DNA of 64,000 nucleotides. Origin: Odoribacter sp. AF15-53 (GTDB lineage Bacteria; Bacteroidota; Bacteroidia; Bacteroidales; Marinifilaceae). The notes beneath the pieces are model-generated. The model was not told the DNA's origin, searched no databases, and saw nothing but the letters and a program-made list of their open reading frames with translations. Shown piece after piece: positions 61,194 to 64,000 of this stretch. How positions within the stretch are numbered: the first letter of the stretch is position 1; every line of letters begins with the position of its first letter. The translations under genes were made by a program, and so were the position numbers. The DNA lies in the NCBI RefSeq assembly GCF_003479425.1, contig NZ_QUHC01000011.1, positions 70,008 to 134,007 on the forward strand, given 5' to 3'.

Positions 61194-62752
61194 GCGATGT
61201 AATTTTCTGCCAGTTCCGTGAATTCCTTCACTTCTTCATCAATCCATGCCTGATCCTTTCCAAGTTCCCGAGCCATGACCTTTGCCACCAACGGGGCAGC
61301 ATTAATCGCTTCTCTCGCATCAACAAACAACAATCGAACCCTTCGAGCAAGAACATCTTCCACCTCTCTGGCCATTTCTGCCCGAACTGCCCAAACTACT
61401 TCGGCAACGGTATAATCATATTTATCTGACAGTCTTTTCCCGTACTCCGGATTCTCGGCAATCAATTTCAGAATCGCATCCTGATCACTACCGTAAACGT
61501 ACATGTGATCTTTCAAATTCGGATTCTTCTTGTAGCCGTGTATATGGAATTTCTTCGTCACGCAAGGCCTGGAATCCACCAAGTTCATGGCGATCGCTTT
61601 ATCCACCGTATCCTCTGCCATGCGACGATAAGAAGTCCATTTCCCTCCCGTGATCGTGATCAAATTATTATCGGAAACGATAATCTTGTGGCCCCGGGAT
61701 AACTCCTTCGTACTCTTTCCTTCATGCTTGGGAGCCGCTAACGGACGCTGCCCGGCAAACACAGATTGAATATCGGCATACGTCGGGGCCGGATCCATGT
61801 ATAAAGAAGCTGTTTTCAAAATAAAATCAATCTCCTCTTTCAACGGTTTTGGCTCGATCTCCGGAGTCGGACGCATGATATCAGTCGTCCCGACAACAAC
61901 CTTGTCATGCCAAGGCACGGCAAACAATACACGCCCGTCACTGGTTTTAGGAACCATAATAGCGTAGTCACTTTTCAAGAATTTCATATCCAACACCAAG
62001 TGAACACCTTGACTCGGCGTAACCATCTTACTATGCCCCGGAGAGTCCATCGCCATCAAGTCGTCAACCAAGATACCACAAGCATTGATGACACTCTTCG
62101 CTTGTAACTGTGTTTCTTGTCCAGACTCGATATCCACGAATTTCACCCCGGCCACTTTACCGTTCTTATCATGTATAATACCGGAAACTTTCGCTTTATT
62201 CACAACGACACCGCCATTTTCCACGCACGTTTGCGCGAGATTAATTGCCATACGTGAATCGTCAAACTGCCCGTCATGATAAACAATCCCTCCCTTCAAC
62301 CCTTTCTTCACGGATGTCGGCAGATACTCCATGACTTTCTTGGAAGAAATAAAACGACTTCTTCCGTACCCGAAGCCAAAAGAGAGTAAATCATAAAAAG
62401 TAAGTCCACAGAAATACAAAAAATTATCCCAATATGTATAATTTGATATAACAAAAGCTTGGTCTTTAACAAGATGTGGTGCGTTAGCCTTCATTCGTCC
62501 TCGTTCTCTTAAAGCCTCCAACACTAATGCGACATCTCCTTTTTGAAGATAACGTACACCACCATGTACCAATTTCGTACTACGACTTGAAGTACTTTTT
62601 GCAAAATCCGCCATTTCAAGAAGTGCAACGCTATATCCTCTTGTTGCAGCATCAACAGCAACACCTAAACCCGTAGCGCCGCCACCCACCACAACCATAT
62701 CCCATACTTTACCGGGTTCCTGAAGTTTGTTCAACATATCTTTTCGGTTCAT
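61175..62752 (-). CDS. glpD: FAD-dependent glycerol-3-phosphate dehydrogenase
   Basis: 525 residues. The FAD site is MVVVGGGATGLGVAVDAATR, and the family marks are STSSRSTKLVHGGVRYLQ and FAVPWHDKVVVGTTD. The C-terminal DAO_C domain is present. No glpB or glpC partners are nearby, so the single-subunit GlpD type is preferred. It oxidises glycerol-3-phosphate to dihydroxyacetone phosphate and passes electrons to quinone. It is the first gene of the operon glpD-glpT-glpQ-porin. Confidence 0.93.
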   Translation of the reverse strand: MNRKDMLNKLQEPGKVWDMVVVGGGATGLGVAVDAATRGYSVALLEMADFAKSTSSRSTKLVHGGVRYLQKGDVALVLEALRERGRMKANAPHLVKDQAFVISNYTYWDNFLYFCGLTFYDLLSFGFGYGRSRFISSKKVMEYLPTSVKKGLKGGIVYHDGQFDDSRMAINLAQTCVENGGVVVNKAKVSGIIHDKNGKVAGVKFVDIESGQETQLQAKSVINACGILVDDLMAMDSPGHSKMVTPSQGVHLVLDMKFLKSDYAIMVPKTSDGRVLFAVPWHDKVVVGTTDIMRPTPEIEPKPLKEEIDFILKTASLYMDPAPTYADIQSVFAGQRPLAAPKHEGKSTKELSRGHKIIVSDNNLITITGGKWTSYRRMAEDTVDKAIAMNLVDSRPCVTKKFHIHGYKKNPNLKDHMYVYGSDQDAILKLIAENPEYGKRLSDKYDYTVAEVVWAVRAEMAREVEDVLARRVRLLFVDAREAINAAPLVAKVMARELGKDQAWIDEEVKEFTELAENYIAAKIIL

Positions 62753-63087
62753 AACGCAGTTATTTTATGTGTTCGACAATCAATAATACCTAACCACTGA
62801 CTCCAATAAAAGTTTCATCTCGTCCCGCAATCATGCTATATGCTTACGAATCGAAACTTCTCTTTTCTATGTTTCCTTTCTTTGTTATCAGTACGGATGA
62901 CTCTTTGGTGAAAAAAACAGTCATTTTTCCTTTGGTATGGTCCATAATTTACGGGGAATCACCATAAAAGTTGCTATTTTTTAAGAAATATATCGTATCT
63001 GTTTAAAATTAATTACTAACTTGGTAAGCATTATTAGATAAAACAGATGTATATTTGCGTACATAGAAAAATGACCATCGAAACAAA
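62753..63087 (+). other. Divergent control region between glpD and glpR
   Basis: 335 bp. For glpR a -7 element TATATTTG stands at 63050-63057, with no good -33. For glpD I found no TAnnTTTG on the minus strand, so it may use an activated or unusual promoter. ATGTGTTCGACAAT at 62767-62780 resembles half of the E. coli GlpR operator, but this is a weak match. Confidence 0.5.
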
Positions 63088-63861
63088 ATGAAAACATTAT
63101 CTTTAAGCGAAAGACACAACTATATACTCGAAACGTTACGCCAACAAGGTTCTGTATCCGTAGTTGATTTGGCGAACCAATTGAAAGTATCTTCAGTAAC
63201 AATTCGTAAAGACCTCACTTTACTCGAAGAGAAAAAAATGCTCTACCGTACTCACGGCAGTGCCATTTTAATCAATCCTTATATCAACGATCGTCATGTG
63301 AACGAAAAGGAAAAATCCTATCCTGAAGAAAAACGATTGATCGGTAAATATGCCGCCAGCCTGATCACAGCGGACGATTCTATCCTTATTGCCTCTGGAA
63401 CAACAATGCATGCTTTAGCTAGAGAAATTGTACCGCAAGGACATCTTACCGTGATTGCCGCCGCCATCAACGTAACTAATATCCTAGCTCGCGATAAAAA
63501 CATAGACATCATTCAACTTGGAGGGCTTGTTCGAAATACTTCTGTCTCCGTTGTCGGAAATTATGCTGAAAAAATGCTGGAAAACTTCTCTTGTAGTAAA
63601 CTATTTTTAGGCGTTGACGGTATTGATCTGGACTACGGGTTAACCACGACCAATATGATGGAAGCCAACCTAAACCAAATTATGATGCAAGCCGTTCAAA
63701 AGGTTGTCGTGCTAGCAGATTCTTCAAAATTCGGTCGTCGAGGTTTTGGCAAGATCTGTGATTTAGATGCCGTTGACCATATTATTACAGACAAACATAT
63801 CCCAAGTAAAACCCTTGAGGAATTAAGAGAACGGGGAATCGAAGTCACCGTTGCCGAATAA
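63088..63861 (+). CDS. DeoR/GlpR-family transcriptional regulator
   Basis: 257 residues. N-terminal helix-turn-helix: SERHNYILETLRQQGSVSVV, LANQLKVSSVTIRKDLTLLE. The C-terminal sugar-phosphate-binding domain has SLITADDSILIASGTTMHAL and KVVVLADSSKFGRRGFGKI. It is divergent from the glp operon and most likely represses it until glycerol-3-phosphate binds. Confidence 0.92.
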   Translation: MKTLSLSERHNYILETLRQQGSVSVVDLANQLKVSSVTIRKDLTLLEEKKMLYRTHGSAILINPYINDRHVNEKEKSYPEEKRLIGKYAASLITADDSILIASGTTMHALAREIVPQGHLTVIAAAINVTNILARDKNIDIIQLGGLVRNTSVSVVGNYAEKMLENFSCSKLFLGVDGIDLDYGLTTTNMMEANLNQIMMQAVQKVVVLADSSKFGRRGFGKICDLDAVDHIITDKHIPSKTLEELRERGIEVTVAE

Positions 63862-63888
63862 AAAAATAAATTGATTTACATCATAACC

Positions 63889-63928
63889 CAAAAACATCTA
63901 ACTTATAGAATTTGTTAGATGTTTTTTA
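63889..63928 (+). terminator. Terminator after the GlpR-like gene
   Basis: AAAAACATCTAAC, a loop of about ten bases, TGTTAGATGTTTTTT. The remaining bases to 64000 show no recognisable feature. Confidence 0.9.
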
Positions 63929-64000
63929 TATTCTTTCCGATCCACGCCAAAGGACTTCTGATTCAAATTAAAAATTTACCCCCCGGCAGGTAACAAGTCA

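Noticed and set aside
1..64000. CRISPR array
   Set aside because: No regular direct repeats with unique spacers and no cas genes; the only tandem array (11018-11083) has no spacers.

Overview
The window looks like the chromosome of a gut member of the Bacteroidales, most likely the family Odoribacteraceae (Butyricimonas or Odoribacter). The grounds are: Bacteroidetes promoters (TTTG, about 19 bases, TAnnTTTG), an ECF sigma factor with a FecR partner, an UpxY-led polysaccharide locus, DUF6266 proteins, and a complete lysine-to-butyrate gene set. No ribosomal RNA gene is present, so the genus is an inference.

Layout. 1-4.6 kb: a FecR anti-sigma factor cut by the window edge, its ECF sigma factor, tRNA-Asn and an orphan sensor kinase. 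5-8.5 kb (+): a DsrC, DsrM-like, DsrK-like and cysteine desulfurase-like set with no sulfite reductase nearby. 8.7-15.2 kb: kbl, a MutY/Mig-like glycosylase, and an aldo/keto reductase plus exported flavodoxin lying between two AraC paralogues. 15.4-31.2 kb (+): a nearly 16-kb lysine fermentation operon (atoD, kal, kce, kdd, a second kdd, kamA, kamB, kamC, kamD, kamE, atoA, thiolase, bcd, etfB, etfA) that ends in a strong terminator. 31.3-34.0 kb (-): a phage-derived lysis-like cassette (DUF6266, holin, amidase, DUF6266, 58-aa membrane protein), preceded by a probably frameshifted RteC-like gene. 35.0-48.5 kb (-): a polysaccharide locus led by upxY, with a flippase, polymerase, one glycosyltransferase and one initiating sugar transferase, plus two PLP enzymes, two ATP-grasp ligases, an opine dehydrogenase-like enzyme and a GNAT. 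49.2-51.3 kb (+): four small immunity-like genes without toxins, flanked by a 14-bp direct repeat. 51.6-55.9 kb: a plugless TonB-receptor-like barrel, hbd and crt (the remaining butyrate genes) and a MarC protein. 56.0-63.9 kb: a TPR protein and a glycerophosphodiester/glycerol-3-phosphate module (porin, glpQ, glpT, glpD) divergent from a GlpR-like regulator.

How the genes work together. Lysine is isomerised twice (KamA, KamDE, with KamBC as likely reactivase), oxidised (Kdd), cleaved with acetyl-CoA (Kce) and deaminated to crotonyl-CoA (Kal). Crotonyl-CoA is reduced by Bcd-EtfAB, and butyrate is released by AtoDA with acetoacetate as CoA acceptor. Thiolase, Hbd and Crt connect acetyl-CoA to the same end product.

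The most striking points are: (1) a 117-bp segment between 17-bp inverted repeats upstream of upxY that carries a near-consensus promoter pointing away from the polysaccharide genes, so the locus appears to be in the OFF orientation; (2) a gene combination suggesting an opine or amino-acid-decorated polysaccharide; (3) DsrC-DsrMK without DsrAB; (4) a holin/amidase cassette that could serve protein release; (5) a toxin-less immunity island between direct repeats; (6) several families of intergenic palindromes, one member of which appears to have inserted in frame into an aminotransferase gene.
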